From positions 1-51,129 of the forward strand of contig JAUUZQ010000015.1 in the NCBI GenBank assembly GCA_030589895.1: 51,129 nt of DNA. Reading direction: 5' to 3'. The stretch is from Bacteroidales bacterium. Lineage in GTDB: Bacteria; Bacteroidota; Bacteroidia; Bacteroidales; GCA-2748055. Of this stretch, positions 8,110-17,170 are shown piece by piece. The position numbers and the translations under genes are program-made. The notes beneath the pieces are model-generated. The model saw only the letters and a list, made by a program, of their open reading frames with translations, did no database searches and was not told where the DNA came from. How positions within the stretch are numbered: position 1 is the first letter of the stretch; the number at the start of each line of letters is the position of its first letter.

Positions 8110-9003
8110 TTAATTCTTTTGTTTGGTTTCGTTTTCTTTACTTTTACTGGTCTCAGTTTCTTTAGCAACTCCCACTATTTTTGGTGGCGGGAAATGAATC
8201 TCATGGATGGCATTTGTTGGACAAACAACCACACATTTGCGACAGAGCCTGCATTTAACAGGGTCGATATACGCAAGGTTGTTATTCATTGTGATGGCAT
8301 CATGCGGACATACTTTAAAGCATGCACTGCAGCCAATACAAACTACAGAACAATTTCTTTTTGGGATCGGTCCCTTTTCCTCATTGATACAGCTAACAAA
8401 GATCTTGCGGTCTTTTTTATTCTTTTTTCTCAGCTCGATTATATCTCTCGGACAAGCTCTCACACAAGCGCCGCATGCTGTACATTTATCATCGATCACT
8501 TCGGGGAGTTCTGTTTCCGGATTCATATGAATTGCATCGAAATCACATGCATCAACACAATCTCCATGTCCCAGGCAACCATGTGGACAACCACCTTCTC
8601 CTGTGTGCAGACTATGTTCAACCGCACATGAACTTGCTCCGTCGTAAGTATTGGTTCTGGGTCTGAATTCGGGTGTGCCATTACAACGGATCACAGCAAC
8701 CAATGGTGCACTTTCAACGGCCTCTCTACCAAGAATACTTGCAACACTGGCCATGGTATCATTTCCTCCAACCGGACAATTCAATCCGTCGAATGAGTCT
8801 GATTTTACCAATGCTTCTGCAAAATTTCTGCAACCGGCAAAACCACATCCTCCGCAATTTGCTGCGGGTAATGCTTCTTCCACCTGATCGATACGGGGAT
8901 CTTCGTAGACTTTAAATTTCTGTGCAACGAAATAGAGGATGATGGCTGCTACTGCTCCAATGGCCACCAATGTGATGATAGTGTATATAATTATCTGACT
9001 CAT
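8110..9003 (-). CDS. rnfB: Electron transport complex subunit RnfB, multi-ferredoxin form
   Basis: Ferredoxin-type subunit believed to accept electrons from reduced ferredoxin. A membrane helix (about residues 4-26) is followed by the Cys motif of RnfB/NqrF-like domains (Cys50, 53, 58, 76). Four further [4Fe-4S] motifs are visible: Cys139/143/149/153, Cys174/177/180/184, Cys222/225/228/232 and Cys251/254/257/261. With 297 residues it is much longer than E. coli RsxB (about 190, two ferredoxin clusters), in keeping with anaerobic Bacteroidetes and Clostridia. It overlaps the upstream rseC-like gene by ATGA. Confidence 0.95.
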   Translation of the reverse strand: MSQIIIYTIITLVAIGAVAAIILYFVAQKFKVYEDPRIDQVEEALPAANCGGCGFAGCRNFAEALVKSDSFDGLNCPVGGNDTMASVASILGREAVESAPLVAVIRCNGTPEFRPRTNTYDGASSCAVEHSLHTGEGGCPHGCLGHGDCVDACDFDAIHMNPETELPEVIDDKCTACGACVRACPRDIIELRKKNKKDRKIFVSCINEEKGPIPKRNCSVVCIGCSACFKVCPHDAITMNNNLAYIDPVKCRLCRKCVVVCPTNAIHEIHFPPPKIVGVAKETETSKSKENETKQKN

Positions 9004-9431
9004 AGGTCGAAATTTGTTTTAACCAACTTAAATGTAAATGAGTTTCCAATTTTATCTCTCAGTAAATAAATTGTCAGGTAATAGGGCAGGAGTGAAAAGA
9101 GGGCAATCAATCCGGCAGATAGCTCGCTCAAGCCTATCGAAGTACAAACAATAAGTGTTAGCATCAGCATAAGGAAAGGATAAACATACCCAAAGGCTAC
9201 TGCCCGAAGTCCGGTTCTTTTGGAGATGAGTACTTTTACCCTCTCACCAGGAAATACTTGCTGGCCATTTACAGGCACCATCATTACCTTTTCTTCCTGG
9301 TCGGCAGCTGAACATGCACCTTTGGCATGACATGCCGCACAGGCCGACTGGCTGTTTATAAGAACTTTCGCCATGTTCTCAGAAACCAGTTCAACTATAC
9401 CTTCGTGGTCAATATCCTTGTTTACAGACAT
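9000..9431 (-). CDS. RseC family protein, first gene of the rnf operon
   Basis: Small membrane protein of the SoxR-reducing-system RseC family, commonly encoded with Rnf. The Cys cluster C-x2-C-x5-C (Cys31, 34, 40 in SACAACHAKGACSA) and two membrane helices (about residues 78-120) match the family. I chose the Met at 9431 (MSVNKDIDHEG), not the upstream Met at 9458, because the latter falls within a TAATTTTG promoter element. It overlaps rnfB by ATGA, so the two are translationally coupled. Its exact biochemical role is not settled; association with Rnf is the main clue. Confidence 0.85.
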   Translation of the reverse strand: MSVNKDIDHEGIVELVSENMAKVLINSQSACAACHAKGACSAADQEEKVMMVPVNGQQVFPGERVKVLISKRTGLRAVAFGYVYPFLMLMLTLIVCTSIGLSELSAGLIALFSLLPYYLTIYLLRDKIGNSFTFKLVKTNFDL

Positions 9432-9455
9432 TATTATTTTTTTCGAAATCAGATA

Positions 9456-9463
9456 CAAAATTA
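9456..9463 (-). promoter_or_regulatory. Candidate -7 promoter element for the rnf operon
   Basis: On the minus strand TAATTTTG matches the Bacteroidetes -7 consensus TAnnTTTG, 24 bp before the chosen rseC start. I find no good TTTG at -33, so this rests on the -7 box alone. Confidence 0.4.
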
Positions 9464-9663
9464 TTCATGTTCCACATCTAATTGAGATTAGAAAACATAA
9501 TCTTGCAAACAGATGGTTATTTATTTTCTGTTTAAATAAGAAAAAACTATAAGAGACTGATTTACAATAACTAAAGAAATCATTTGGGAATCCAGATCTT
9601 GGACATATTTTTGATACTACCCGAAAATTGAAAAATTAATGGAAATATGTCATTTTAAATTAG

Positions 9664-9681
9664 TCTCGATAGCTATCGGGA
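9664..9681. repeat. 18-bp near-perfect palindrome abutting the recG stop codon
   Basis: TCTCGATAGCTATCGGGA folds on itself with one wobble pair and has the perfect core CGATAGCTATCG. It begins directly after the recG TGA; ATTAG and CTAAT outside it can pair further around a 4-nt bulge. It may end recG transcription or be a copy of a dispersed intergenic palindrome. Confidence 0.5.
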
Positions 9682-11784
9682 TCAACTAATATTATCCCAA
9701 CTAATTTTTTGCGGTGATCCTTTTCTGACGTGTTTAGCGAAGACAAAGTTCTTTTCATCTGTGAGATGAGGATCTTCCTCCAGGATCTTTTCAGCGATAT
9801 CTCTGGCCAGTTGCAGAATCTGTTGATCTTTAGCAAGGTTGGCAATTTTAAGATTGAAGGGGACACCACTCTGCTGAGTTCCTTCAATATCCCCTGGTCC
9901 CCTGAGTTTCATGTCCACTTCGGCAATTTCAAAACCATCAGTGGTTCTCACCATGGTTTCGATTCTCTTCCTTCCGTCGTCGGATAGCTTATAGCCTGTC
10001 ATGAGGATGCAATAAGACTGATCAGCTCCTCGTCCTACTCTGCCACGCAATTGATGAAGTTGAGAAAGTCCAAATCGTTCTGCGCTTTCAATGACCATAG
10101 TTGTTGCATTGGGAACATCCACACCAACTTCGATTACGGTTGTGGCAACCATAATGTGTGTCCGGCCTTCAACGAAATGTTTCATCGAGATTGCCTTCTC
10201 CTCCGATTTCATTTTCCCATGTACCACACTTACCTGGTATTCCGGGATAGGAAATGCCCTCGAGATTCTTTCATAACCATCTTCCAGGTCTTTGTAATCC
10301 ATTTTCTCAGATTCCTGAATAAGCGGATAGACAATATAAATCTGACGTCCCTTTTTTATCTCCTGTTTTAGAAATCCAAACATATGAAGACGTTTGCTAT
10401 CAAAAGAGTGTTTCGTAATAATTGGTTTTCTGCCGGGTGGTAATTCATCAATAACAGAAATATCGAGGTCTCCATATAATGTCATAGCCAGGGTCCGCGG
10501 TATCGGAGTAGCTGTCATTACGAGTACATGAGGCAGAACCTTGCTTTTCTTCCAGAGCTTGGCGCGTTGAGCAACTCCAAACCTGTGTTGCTCATCGATG
10601 ATGACGAGTCCAAGATTTTTAAACTGAACCACATCTTCGAGAAGTGCGTGTGTACCCACAAGCATGTGCAAAGTCCCATCTTCGAGCGATTCATGTATAC
10701 GTACTCTGGCTGCCTTTTTTGTAGAACCTGTAAGAAGTTCAATATTGATATCAAGTCCTTCCATAAACTTCGAGAGACTATTGAAGTGCTGGGTGGCAAG
10801 TATTTCGGTCGGGGCCATCAGACATGTCTGGAAATCGTTATCCAGTGCAATCAGCATCGACATGAGTGCTACCAGTGTTTTACCGCTGCCCACATCTCCC
10901 TGCAATAATCGGTTCATCTGTTTCCCTGAACCCAGATCGTAGCGGATTTCTTTGAGTACTCTTTTCTGCGCATTTGTAAGTTCAAAAGGAAGCTTTTCCT
11001 GGTAAAAATTATTAAGATTTTCACCCACCCTGGAAAAAACATTTCCTTTGAATTCATTTTTCCGAAGAGATTTTTTCTGAAGAATATTCAGTTGGATATA
11101 AAACAACTCTTCAAACTTAAGCCTTAGTTCAGCCCTTTTATAGTCATTTGTATTGTTGGGAAAATGAATCTGCTTTAAGGCTGTATCCAGGTTTACAAAG
11201 TTGAGTTTCTTAAGCAGCCATGCGGGAAGGGTTTCATTGAAATTGGCAGGAAGCATCTGTATAAGCGTAGACTGCAATTTGCTAATTGCCTTTGAAGTCA
11301 GGTAGTTAGACTTCATTCTTTCGGTAGTTGAGTATACTGCCTGCAAACTTGACTTAACCGTTTTTAATTTTGCAGGATCCTCCATCTCCGGATGGACGAT
11401 GTTAATTTTTTTACTAAAAACAGTCGGTTTTCCAAATACAACAACTTCTTTCCCCGGAGGGAAATTTTCCGGTATCCACTTGGCTCCCTTGAACCAGATC
11501 AATTCAATATTTCCTGTTTCATCACCAAAACTTGCAACAAGCCTTTTTTTCCTTCCTCCACCCAGTGATGCATAGCCTTTAATGGTCCCCCTGATTTGTA
11601 TAAATGGTAAATCCGGATTGATCTCGTTTACTTTGTAAAACTTGCTTTTGTCAATATAGCGGTAGGGGAAATGGTAAATGAGATCTTCAAAAGTGTTAAC
11701 ATTTATTTCCTTGTTGAGCAAATCCCCCCTGGCCGGTCCCACGCCGGGCAAAAATTTAATATCTTGTTGGAGGAAATTTTGCAT
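9682..11784 (-). CDS. recG: ATP-dependent DNA helicase RecG
   Basis: Branch-migrating helicase that remodels stalled replication forks and Holliday junctions. The order is standard over 700 residues: N-terminal wedge domain with an OB fold (about 60-140), Walker A GDVGSGKT at 296-303, DEQH box at 397-400, MTATPIPRTLAM motif III, and the C-terminal helicase lobe with the QLRGRVGRG motif and the RecG-specific tail. The gene is divergent from the methyltransferase gene at 11828 with only 43 bp between starts. Length and motifs are complete, so it should be functional. Confidence 0.97.
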   Translation of the reverse strand: MQNFLQQDIKFLPGVGPARGDLLNKEINVNTFEDLIYHFPYRYIDKSKFYKVNEINPDLPFIQIRGTIKGYASLGGGRKKRLVASFGDETGNIELIWFKGAKWIPENFPPGKEVVVFGKPTVFSKKINIVHPEMEDPAKLKTVKSSLQAVYSTTERMKSNYLTSKAISKLQSTLIQMLPANFNETLPAWLLKKLNFVNLDTALKQIHFPNNTNDYKRAELRLKFEELFYIQLNILQKKSLRKNEFKGNVFSRVGENLNNFYQEKLPFELTNAQKRVLKEIRYDLGSGKQMNRLLQGDVGSGKTLVALMSMLIALDNDFQTCLMAPTEILATQHFNSLSKFMEGLDINIELLTGSTKKAARVRIHESLEDGTLHMLVGTHALLEDVVQFKNLGLVIIDEQHRFGVAQRAKLWKKSKVLPHVLVMTATPIPRTLAMTLYGDLDISVIDELPPGRKPIITKHSFDSKRLHMFGFLKQEIKKGRQIYIVYPLIQESEKMDYKDLEDGYERISRAFPIPEYQVSVVHGKMKSEEKAISMKHFVEGRTHIMVATTVIEVGVDVPNATTMVIESAERFGLSQLHQLRGRVGRGADQSYCILMTGYKLSDDGRKRIETMVRTTDGFEIAEVDMKLRGPGDIEGTQQSGVPFNLKIANLAKDQQILQLARDIAEKILEEDPHLTDEKNFVFAKHVRKGSPQKISWDNIS

Positions 11785-11827
11785 TTAATTTCGATTTTTT
11801 AAAACAGTAAACTGTAAAGTTAAAATT

Positions 11828-12637
11828 TTGAACAGAACAGGCTCAGGCATAACAGCAGTTTTAATCAAATATCTCAAGTACAGAATTCGGTCGAAGCATA
11901 AAAAGGGTAGGGGGATACACTCGCCTTTTGTATTTGATCTGGCAAGCAAGGTTATTTATAACGCTGATGAAATAAAGCTTTCCACCTCAGTTCTTGATAT
12001 GCACAACAGGCTTTTTAATTCAGGCGAGATACTATCTATTACAGACCATGGGGCGGGAAGCAGGATAACATCAAAAACAAAAAGAAAAGTATCCTCCATT
12101 ACAAAATCATCTTCTGTAAATAGAAAATTTGGTAAAATATTGTATCGTTTAGCTACCTGGTATCAGCCTGAGACAATACTTGAGCTGGGTACAGGCATAG
12201 GTGTCAGCACTGCATATCTGGCTGCCGGAAGAGCAGATTGTGAGGTTCACACTATAGAGGGAAGCCCGGAGAAACAGGCATTTGCCAGTGAACAACTGGC
12301 AACAGCCGGTTTAGAAAATATCTCATTTTATCAAGGGACCTTTGATAATTATTTTGGGGATCTGTTGAGGAAATTAAAAAACCACAGCATTGTATTTATT
12401 GATGGTGATCATCGTTTTGATCCCACAGTGAATACGGTAAGAATAATTCTTGAGGAGGAGAGGCTGAATGAGCTAATCATTATTCTGGATGATATACATT
12501 GGTCAGACGAGATGGAGAGCGCATGGAAAGAGCTATGTCAGGATGAAAGAATTTCAGTTTCTGTTAATCTTTTTTTCATGGGTATTCTGATCATAAGACC
12601 TGAGATGAAAAAACAGCATTTTAATATAACTTTGTAG
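11828..12637 (+). CDS. Class I SAM-dependent methyltransferase
   Basis: Rossmann-fold methyltransferase, 269 residues. ELGTGIGVSTAYLA (119-132) is motif I for SAM binding; VHTIEGSPEK holds the acidic residue of motif II, and IVFIDGDHRFD resembles the O-methyltransferase family's metal-binding region. The N-terminal stretch KGRGIHSPFVFDL recurs in Bacteroidetes homologues. The substrate is unknown. The start is a TTG: the conserved N-terminal block lies well before the first internal Met (residue 58), so a later start is unlikely. It is divergent from recG and 58 bp ahead of the ABC ATPase gene. Confidence 0.8.
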   Translation: MNRTGSGITAVLIKYLKYRIRSKHKKGRGIHSPFVFDLASKVIYNADEIKLSTSVLDMHNRLFNSGEILSITDHGAGSRITSKTKRKVSSITKSSSVNRKFGKILYRLATWYQPETILELGTGIGVSTAYLAAGRADCEVHTIEGSPEKQAFASEQLATAGLENISFYQGTFDNYFGDLLRKLKNHSIVFIDGDHRFDPTVNTVRIILEEERLNELIIILDDIHWSDEMESAWKELCQDERISVSVNLFFMGILIIRPEMKKQHFNITL

Positions 12638-12695
12638 CAATTTTATGAGTTAATAATTCGTATTATAGCTACATTCGCAATCAATTTAGCAAGAA

Positions 12696-13400
12696 ATGGA
12701 AAATGTTATTGATCTTCAGAACATAGATAAAAACTATTATATAGGTACAATTGTTGTAGAAGCATTGCGGTCTGTATCGATCAAAATGAAACCCAATGAA
12801 TATGTGGCAATTATGGGTCCTTCAGGTTCGGGGAAATCTACCTTGATGAATCTTATTGGTTGTCTGGATACAGCTACCGGAGGAGCGTATATATTAAATG
12901 GTACTGATGTAAGTAAGATGGAGGATAACCAGCTTGCAGAGATCAGGAACAGGGAGATCGGTTTTATATTCCAGACTTTTAATTTGTTGCCAAGGTATAC
13001 TGCACTGGAGAATGTGACTTTACCCATGGTCTATGCGGGTGCAAGCAGGCAGGTGCGTACAGCGAGGGCAAAAGAAGTTATTGAGAGTGTGGGGCTGACT
13101 GACAGGATGTTGCACAAGCCAAATGAATTATCAGGGGGACAGCGTCAAAGAGTTGCTGTAGCAAGGGCTTTGGTGAATAATCCATCTATTATCCTCGCAG
13201 ATGAACCAACGGGAAACCTTGATTCGAAAACTTCTTTGGATATAATGAATCTATTTGATGATATCCATTCTCAGGGGAATACTGTTATTGTAGTTACGCA
13301 TGAGGAATCAATCGCAAAGCGTGCACACAGAATCATCAGGTTGATGGATGGTGAAGTGGAGAGTGATGAAATAAATAAAAATCCTGTTGGCAAAAGCTAA
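12696..13400 (+). CDS. ABC transporter ATP-binding protein (LolD/MacB type)
   Basis: ATPase subunit of the LolD/MacB/FtsE group, 234 residues. Walker [10 protein letters not shown] (41-49), Q-loop FQTFNLLPR (92-100), signature LSGGQRQRV (145-153) and Walker [12 protein letters not shown] (167-176, with Glu170) are all intact. This group powers MacB-type permeases that act on lipoproteins, peptides or antibiotics from the periplasm, without moving substrate through the membrane. No permease gene lies next to it, so its partner is elsewhere. The end overlaps the next gene by 14 bp. Confidence 0.92.
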   Translation: MENVIDLQNIDKNYYIGTIVVEALRSVSIKMKPNEYVAIMGPSGSGKSTLMNLIGCLDTATGGAYILNGTDVSKMEDNQLAEIRNREIGFIFQTFNLLPRYTALENVTLPMVYAGASRQVRTARAKEVIESVGLTDRMLHKPNELSGGQRQRVAVARALVNNPSIILADEPTGNLDSKTSLDIMNLFDDIHSQGNTVIVVTHEESIAKRAHRIIRLMDGEVESDEINKNPVGKS

Positions 13401-13944
13401 ATCAAATATCTATACAAAGGGTGGTGATAAGGGTGAGACCTCATTGCTTGGGGGGAAACGTGTCCCAAAATACCATCAGCGGATTGAATCATACGGGACG
13501 ATTGATGAATTGATGGCGCATACAGCTCTGTTGAGAGATTATACGAGTGATCGTATTGCGAAGGATGAATTATTAAGAATTCTTGAGATGCTCATGTCTG
13601 TTGCCTCAGTATTGGCATCTGATGGGGAGAATCTTCCTGCTAATATGCCTGAAATTAATGATGAGGATGTAGAATTTCTTGAAAATTGTATTGATGAGAT
13701 GGATAGTGTACTTGAACCATTGCAAACTTTTATCCTTCCCGGAGGTGCAATTGAGGTATCTCAGGCACATGTAGCACGTACAATCTGTCGTAGAGCAGAG
13801 AGAAATATATTAAAATTAGGAGAAACAGAACCCATTGATGAGGTGATATTGCGATTTATCAATAGACTTTCAGATTATTATTACCTGTTATCCAGGAAGT
13901 TATCGTCAATAAATAATATTGATCAACTACCATGGATTCCATGA
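13387..13944 (+). CDS. Cob(I)yrinic acid a,c-diamide adenosyltransferase (PduO type)
   Basis: Transfers the adenosyl group of ATP to reduced corrinoid, making adenosylcobalamin. The ATP-binding N terminus [16 protein letters not shown] (8-23), the [13 protein letters not shown] motif and the C-terminal [12 protein letters not shown] signature are diagnostic; 185 residues is the normal size. The start is TTG and overlaps the ABC gene by 14 bp; the conserved YTKGGDKG block begins so early that no later start fits. It implies B12-dependent enzymes such as methylmalonyl-CoA mutase elsewhere in the genome. Confidence 0.9.
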   Translation: MAKAKSNIYTKGGDKGETSLLGGKRVPKYHQRIESYGTIDELMAHTALLRDYTSDRIAKDELLRILEMLMSVASVLASDGENLPANMPEINDEDVEFLENCIDEMDSVLEPLQTFILPGGAIEVSQAHVARTICRRAERNILKLGETEPIDEVILRFINRLSDYYYLLSRKLSSINNIDQLPWIP

Positions 13945-13974
13945 TTGTATTATTGAAAAAATATTTTATATTTG
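13945..13974 (+). promoter_or_regulatory. Bacteroidetes-type promoter for the DUF2795 gene
   Basis: TTG at 13945-13947 and TATATTTG at 13967-13974, 19 bp apart, fit the -33/-7 pattern (TTTG and TAnnTTTG). Transcription would start near 13980, giving about a 45-nt leader before the ATG at 14025. Confidence 0.5.
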
Positions 13975-14024
13975 CGCCTTATTAAAAGCGGAGTATATAC
14001 GTATTATTTAAATTTGTTTTTTGT

Positions 14025-14246
14025 ATGTATTGGACATTGGAATTAGCCTCGAAACTCGAAGATGCACCCTGGCCCGCAACTAAGGATGAATTGATTGATT
14101 TTGGAATCAGGTCAGGAGCACCACTTGAGGTAATAGAGAATTTGCAGGAAATTGAAGATGAAGGGGATGTTTATGAAAGCATCGAAGACATCTGGCCGGA
14201 TTATCCGAGCAAGGATGATTTTTTCTTCAATGAAGATGAATATTAA
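14025..14246 (+). CDS. DUF2795 domain protein
   Basis: Short acidic protein of 73 residues matching the DUF2795 family, common in Bacteroidetes and of unknown function. The first half (WTLELASKLEDAPWPATKDELIDFGIRS split as WTLELASKLEDAPWPATKDE and what follows) is the conserved block; the second half is rich in Asp and Glu. It has its own promoter-like sequence and is followed at once by a strong terminator, so it is probably a single-gene unit. Confidence 0.85.
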   Translation: MYWTLELASKLEDAPWPATKDELIDFGIRSGAPLEVIENLQEIEDEGDVYESIEDIWPDYPSKDDFFFNEDEY

Positions 14247-14249
14247 AAA

Positions 14250-14280
14250 AAAAGGAGCTGAATTTCAGTTCCTTTTTTTA
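14250..14280. terminator. Bidirectional intrinsic terminator between the DUF2795 gene and the OstA-like gene
   Basis: GGAGCTGAA (14254-14262) pairs with TTCAGTTCC (14264-14272) with one G-U; an A run lies before it and a T run after it, so it can act on both strands for these convergent genes. Confidence 0.8.
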
Positions 14281-15813
14281 TTTCCATATAAATACATCAG
14301 AATATTTCTTAGGCCTCCATTGGTCATGCCAGGCAAAGCCGTCGAGGAAGGCTTCTGAAGATGGAAGCAGGTTCAGGGGATAATACTTTCCCGCAGGTTG
14401 TACGAGGTAGTTTACTCTGCTTACCTGGTTGTCAACAAGGTAAATATTTAAATCGGTACACTCGGCCTTATTTACACCAATGATTATTCCAAGGTCTTCT
14501 GCGTAATATAAGGTTTGGCCATTTCCGGTAACATCAAGCCTTACCAGGTCATTGTTCTCAAAATATCCGGTCATACTTTTTCCTCTGATCTGATTGTATT
14601 TCGTCGAATCCTCCATGGAAATCAACAGTGCAGTATTCCTCATGTAGAGTCGGTACATTTCGTCATTTCTGGTTTGCAGCTCTATTTTCGATGCAGTAAG
14701 CTGATTCTCATCAGCCCATAGGACCGGGTCTCCAAAAAGATGAAAGGTGCTGTCATCCTCAATATAAGCAAGTGAATCACACATTCCCTGCAGGTCCTGT
14801 CTGTAGATTTTGACATGCTTGAAAGCAAGTAGTATTTTGCTATCTGTGGTACTGGCAGTGTCATTAATTGACTGCAGTGTGTCTGCATGGATAAAAAGAG
14901 AGTCTAATCCATCAATCTGTATCATAAGAGCACTGTCAGAAAGAGTGATAAGACCTTCATTTTCATAATATATCCCTTTGTTTCCTCTAAGGATAATATT
15001 TTGAGTTGAATCTATCATCTCTACATTAGATATGGCACGGCCAAAACCATTGTCTCTTTCATAGTAAAGTGAATCTCCCTTCAAGACCCTCCCGTCATTT
15101 TCAAGGAGGGCATTTTTATTTAAGAGTGAAATATCTTGTTTTGTATCGTACCATCCGCCCTCACAGTATATGTAGTTCTCTTCACCAATGATCTCAGTGG
15201 GTCCGAAAAAATATGATACTTCGGTTTTTGTATTGTACTGAAGCGTGTCTGAATAGATCTTATAATCAGGATTATCAATTACAACACTGTCTTTGAAATA
15301 GAAGATCTCTGTCTGCGTATGGTAGTACCCTTGTTCACTGGAAAGGATATTGTCTTCCTGGGTAATCACGCCACCGTTGAGATAGTATGCAATATCAGTT
15401 TCACGGTTATAGTCAAGATAATCAGTGATTAAAACGGTTTCATTATCGATCAGCTTAACATTCTTCCGTATCTGAGCAATTCTCGTATCTCCTTCATAAT
15501 GAAGTTTATCGCCATAGAGTGTCAAGGTGTCGCCTTGTTCAATTACCACATTACTAAAGGCATCCAGTGAGCGTGATTTTGAATAGAAATATGCCGAATC
15601 GCAGGTCATGATCCCATCTTCGTGTTTCAGTTTTACGTTGCCAATCAAACGTTGGGCTCCCATACCCAGTGCTTCATCAAGCTCTATAAAATCGGCCTGA
15701 ATAATTTCAATCTGGCGCATTCTCTGACCCTTGACAGTATTGAATGGAATTGCAAACCAGATAATTGCAAGATACAGAAACAGAGAATACTTGAAATGTT
15801 GTTTTCTTTTCAT
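14278..15813 (-). CDS. OstA/LptA-like periplasmic protein
   Basis: Protein of 511 residues with a signal peptide (about 1-29, ending in VKGQ) and tandem OstA-type beta-jellyroll repeats: RLIGNVKLKHEDGIMTCDSA, then GDTLTLYGDKLHYEGD, DYLDYNRETD, GYYHTQTE, DTLQYNTKTE, GWYDTKQD and similar units every 30-45 residues. This is the fold of LptA and of the LptD N-terminal domain, which guide lipopolysaccharide across the periplasm. No C-terminal barrel is present, so it is not LptD itself. It lies 22 bp after a SurA-like gene, an association also seen with lptD-surA in E. coli. Confidence 0.8.
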   Translation of the reverse strand: MKRKQHFKYSLFLYLAIIWFAIPFNTVKGQRMRQIEIIQADFIELDEALGMGAQRLIGNVKLKHEDGIMTCDSAYFYSKSRSLDAFSNVVIEQGDTLTLYGDKLHYEGDTRIAQIRKNVKLIDNETVLITDYLDYNRETDIAYYLNGGVITQEDNILSSEQGYYHTQTEIFYFKDSVVIDNPDYKIYSDTLQYNTKTEVSYFFGPTEIIGEENYIYCEGGWYDTKQDISLLNKNALLENDGRVLKGDSLYYERDNGFGRAISNVEMIDSTQNIILRGNKGIYYENEGLITLSDSALMIQIDGLDSLFIHADTLQSINDTASTTDSKILLAFKHVKIYRQDLQGMCDSLAYIEDDSTFHLFGDPVLWADENQLTASKIELQTRNDEMYRLYMRNTALLISMEDSTKYNQIRGKSMTGYFENNDLVRLDVTGNGQTLYYAEDLGIIIGVNKAECTDLNIYLVDNQVSRVNYLVQPAGKYYPLNLLPSSEAFLDGFAWHDQWRPKKYSDVFIWK

Positions 15814-15835
15814 CTCCTAATGAAATACGCCCTGA

Positions 15836-17167
15836 TCAGTTAACACATTTATCGAATGAAGGATCAATCTTAATGTATGTTTTTTCCTTCTTTTCCTTGT
15901 ACCACTCATTCATTACATTTTGCCGTTTTTCACCAAGTGCCATATTTTGCAGCAAAAGATAATCTTCTTTAGTATTGGCGCGATGTGGTTCTGTCATGGA
16001 CAAGAGCTTGATCATTTTATAACAAACTTTTCCATTCGGGTCCTTGGTTTCGAAAGGCATTGAGACCTCGTTGACTTCCATCTCTCTGATGGTATAATAA
16101 TCTTTGGTATCTAATTCCTTAAGTTCAAAGGTAGCTGCACTGGTCCTTGGATTAACCAGTAGTCCACCATTTACATTGGTTTTTTCATCCTGAGAATAGA
16201 ATATAGCTGCTCTTTCAAATGTGATCGAGTCATTCACAATGAAGGTCCTTAAGCTATCTATCCTTTCAACTGCCTGGGTCTTTGCCAGGGCATCAACTTT
16301 GGGTTTCATCAGAATATGCCTTGTATTTAGCATATCTCCTCTCCGTTCAATGATTTGAATAATGTGGTATCCGAAATCAGATTTTACTATTTTTGAAACC
16401 AATCCTTTTTTTAGCGACCATGCTGCCTCTGCATAGGCAGGGTCAAGATTTCCTTTGCTCATGAATCCAATCTCACCCCCCATAGATGCAGAAGGGCCAT
16501 CAGAATACAGAATTGCAAGTGTAGCAAAATTCTCTCCATCCATAATTCTTACACGCAGATCCAATAATTTTTCTTTTACCTCAAATATAGCATCTTCACT
16601 TGCAGGTGGATAGAAAACAATTTGAGCCATTTTTACTTCAGAGTCAATATAAGGTATACTGTCTTTGTCCATTCTTCTGTAAAATGATTTTACTTCAGAA
16701 GGCGTAATTCTTATTTCGCCTGTAATACTTTGCTCCACCTCCGAAGTAATCATCATCTCTTTCATGGTTTTGCGAAGGTCATCCTTGATATCAAAAATCG
16801 ATTTATTAAAATACTCTTCCATCTCCTTTTCACTACCAATCTGATTTATAAACACAGACAATCTCGATTCCATTGAAAGCTCAACCTGTCCGGGAGAAAC
16901 TTCAATACTGTCTATTTTTGCCTGGTTCATCAGGAGCTTTTGTTCAATGAAATAGTTGAATATCTCACACTTCGCATCTTCAGAAACATATGGCTGACTG
17001 GCTTTTAACTGAATAAATTGTTGCTCAATATCAGATTGGAGTATTTCAAAATCTCCTACAACAGCAACCACACGGTCGAGGATAAACGCCTCATTCTGTG
17101 CCTGCAATCCTGAAACCATTATAATAGCCAGGATAGCAAACGATAGTCTTCTTATCATCATCTTCAT
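15836..17167 (-). CDS. SurA-like peptidyl-prolyl isomerase and chaperone
   Basis: Periplasmic folding factor for outer-membrane proteins, 443 residues. Signal peptide at 1-23 ending in GLQAQ. A SurA-type N-terminal chaperone region follows (LDRVVAVVGDFEILQSDI, then IFNYFIEQKLLMNQAKID), then a clear parvulin domain (about 178-280; GGEIGFMSKGNLDPAYAEA, GYHIIQIIER) and a second, less canonical one (RHILMKPK onward). It starts 3 bp after the lipoprotein gene and is followed by the OstA-like gene, so they are probably co-transcribed. Confidence 0.88.
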   Translation of the reverse strand: MKMMIRRLSFAILAIIMVSGLQAQNEAFILDRVVAVVGDFEILQSDIEQQFIQLKASQPYVSEDAKCEIFNYFIEQKLLMNQAKIDSIEVSPGQVELSMESRLSVFINQIGSEKEMEEYFNKSIFDIKDDLRKTMKEMMITSEVEQSITGEIRITPSEVKSFYRRMDKDSIPYIDSEVKMAQIVFYPPASEDAIFEVKEKLLDLRVRIMDGENFATLAILYSDGPSASMGGEIGFMSKGNLDPAYAEAAWSLKKGLVSKIVKSDFGYHIIQIIERRGDMLNTRHILMKPKVDALAKTQAVERIDSLRTFIVNDSITFERAAIFYSQDEKTNVNGGLLVNPRTSAATFELKELDTKDYYTIREMEVNEVSMPFETKDPNGKVCYKMIKLLSMTEPHRANTKEDYLLLQNMALGEKRQNVMNEWYKEKKEKTYIKIDPSFDKCVN

Positions 17168-17170
17168 TCT

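Noticed and set aside
8119-8631. 170-codon open frame opposite rnfB
   Set aside because: It lies antisense within the Cys-rich rnfB gene; the protein has no family resemblance and rnfB is certain.
9459-9663. Small gene or RNA in the spacer between rnf and recG
   Set aside because: Only frames of under 20 codons and a weak 6-bp inverted repeat (AAACAG/CTGTTT) are seen; nothing supports a gene.
14278-15813. LptD
   Set aside because: Only OstA-type repeats are present; 511 residues leave no room for the large LptD barrel.
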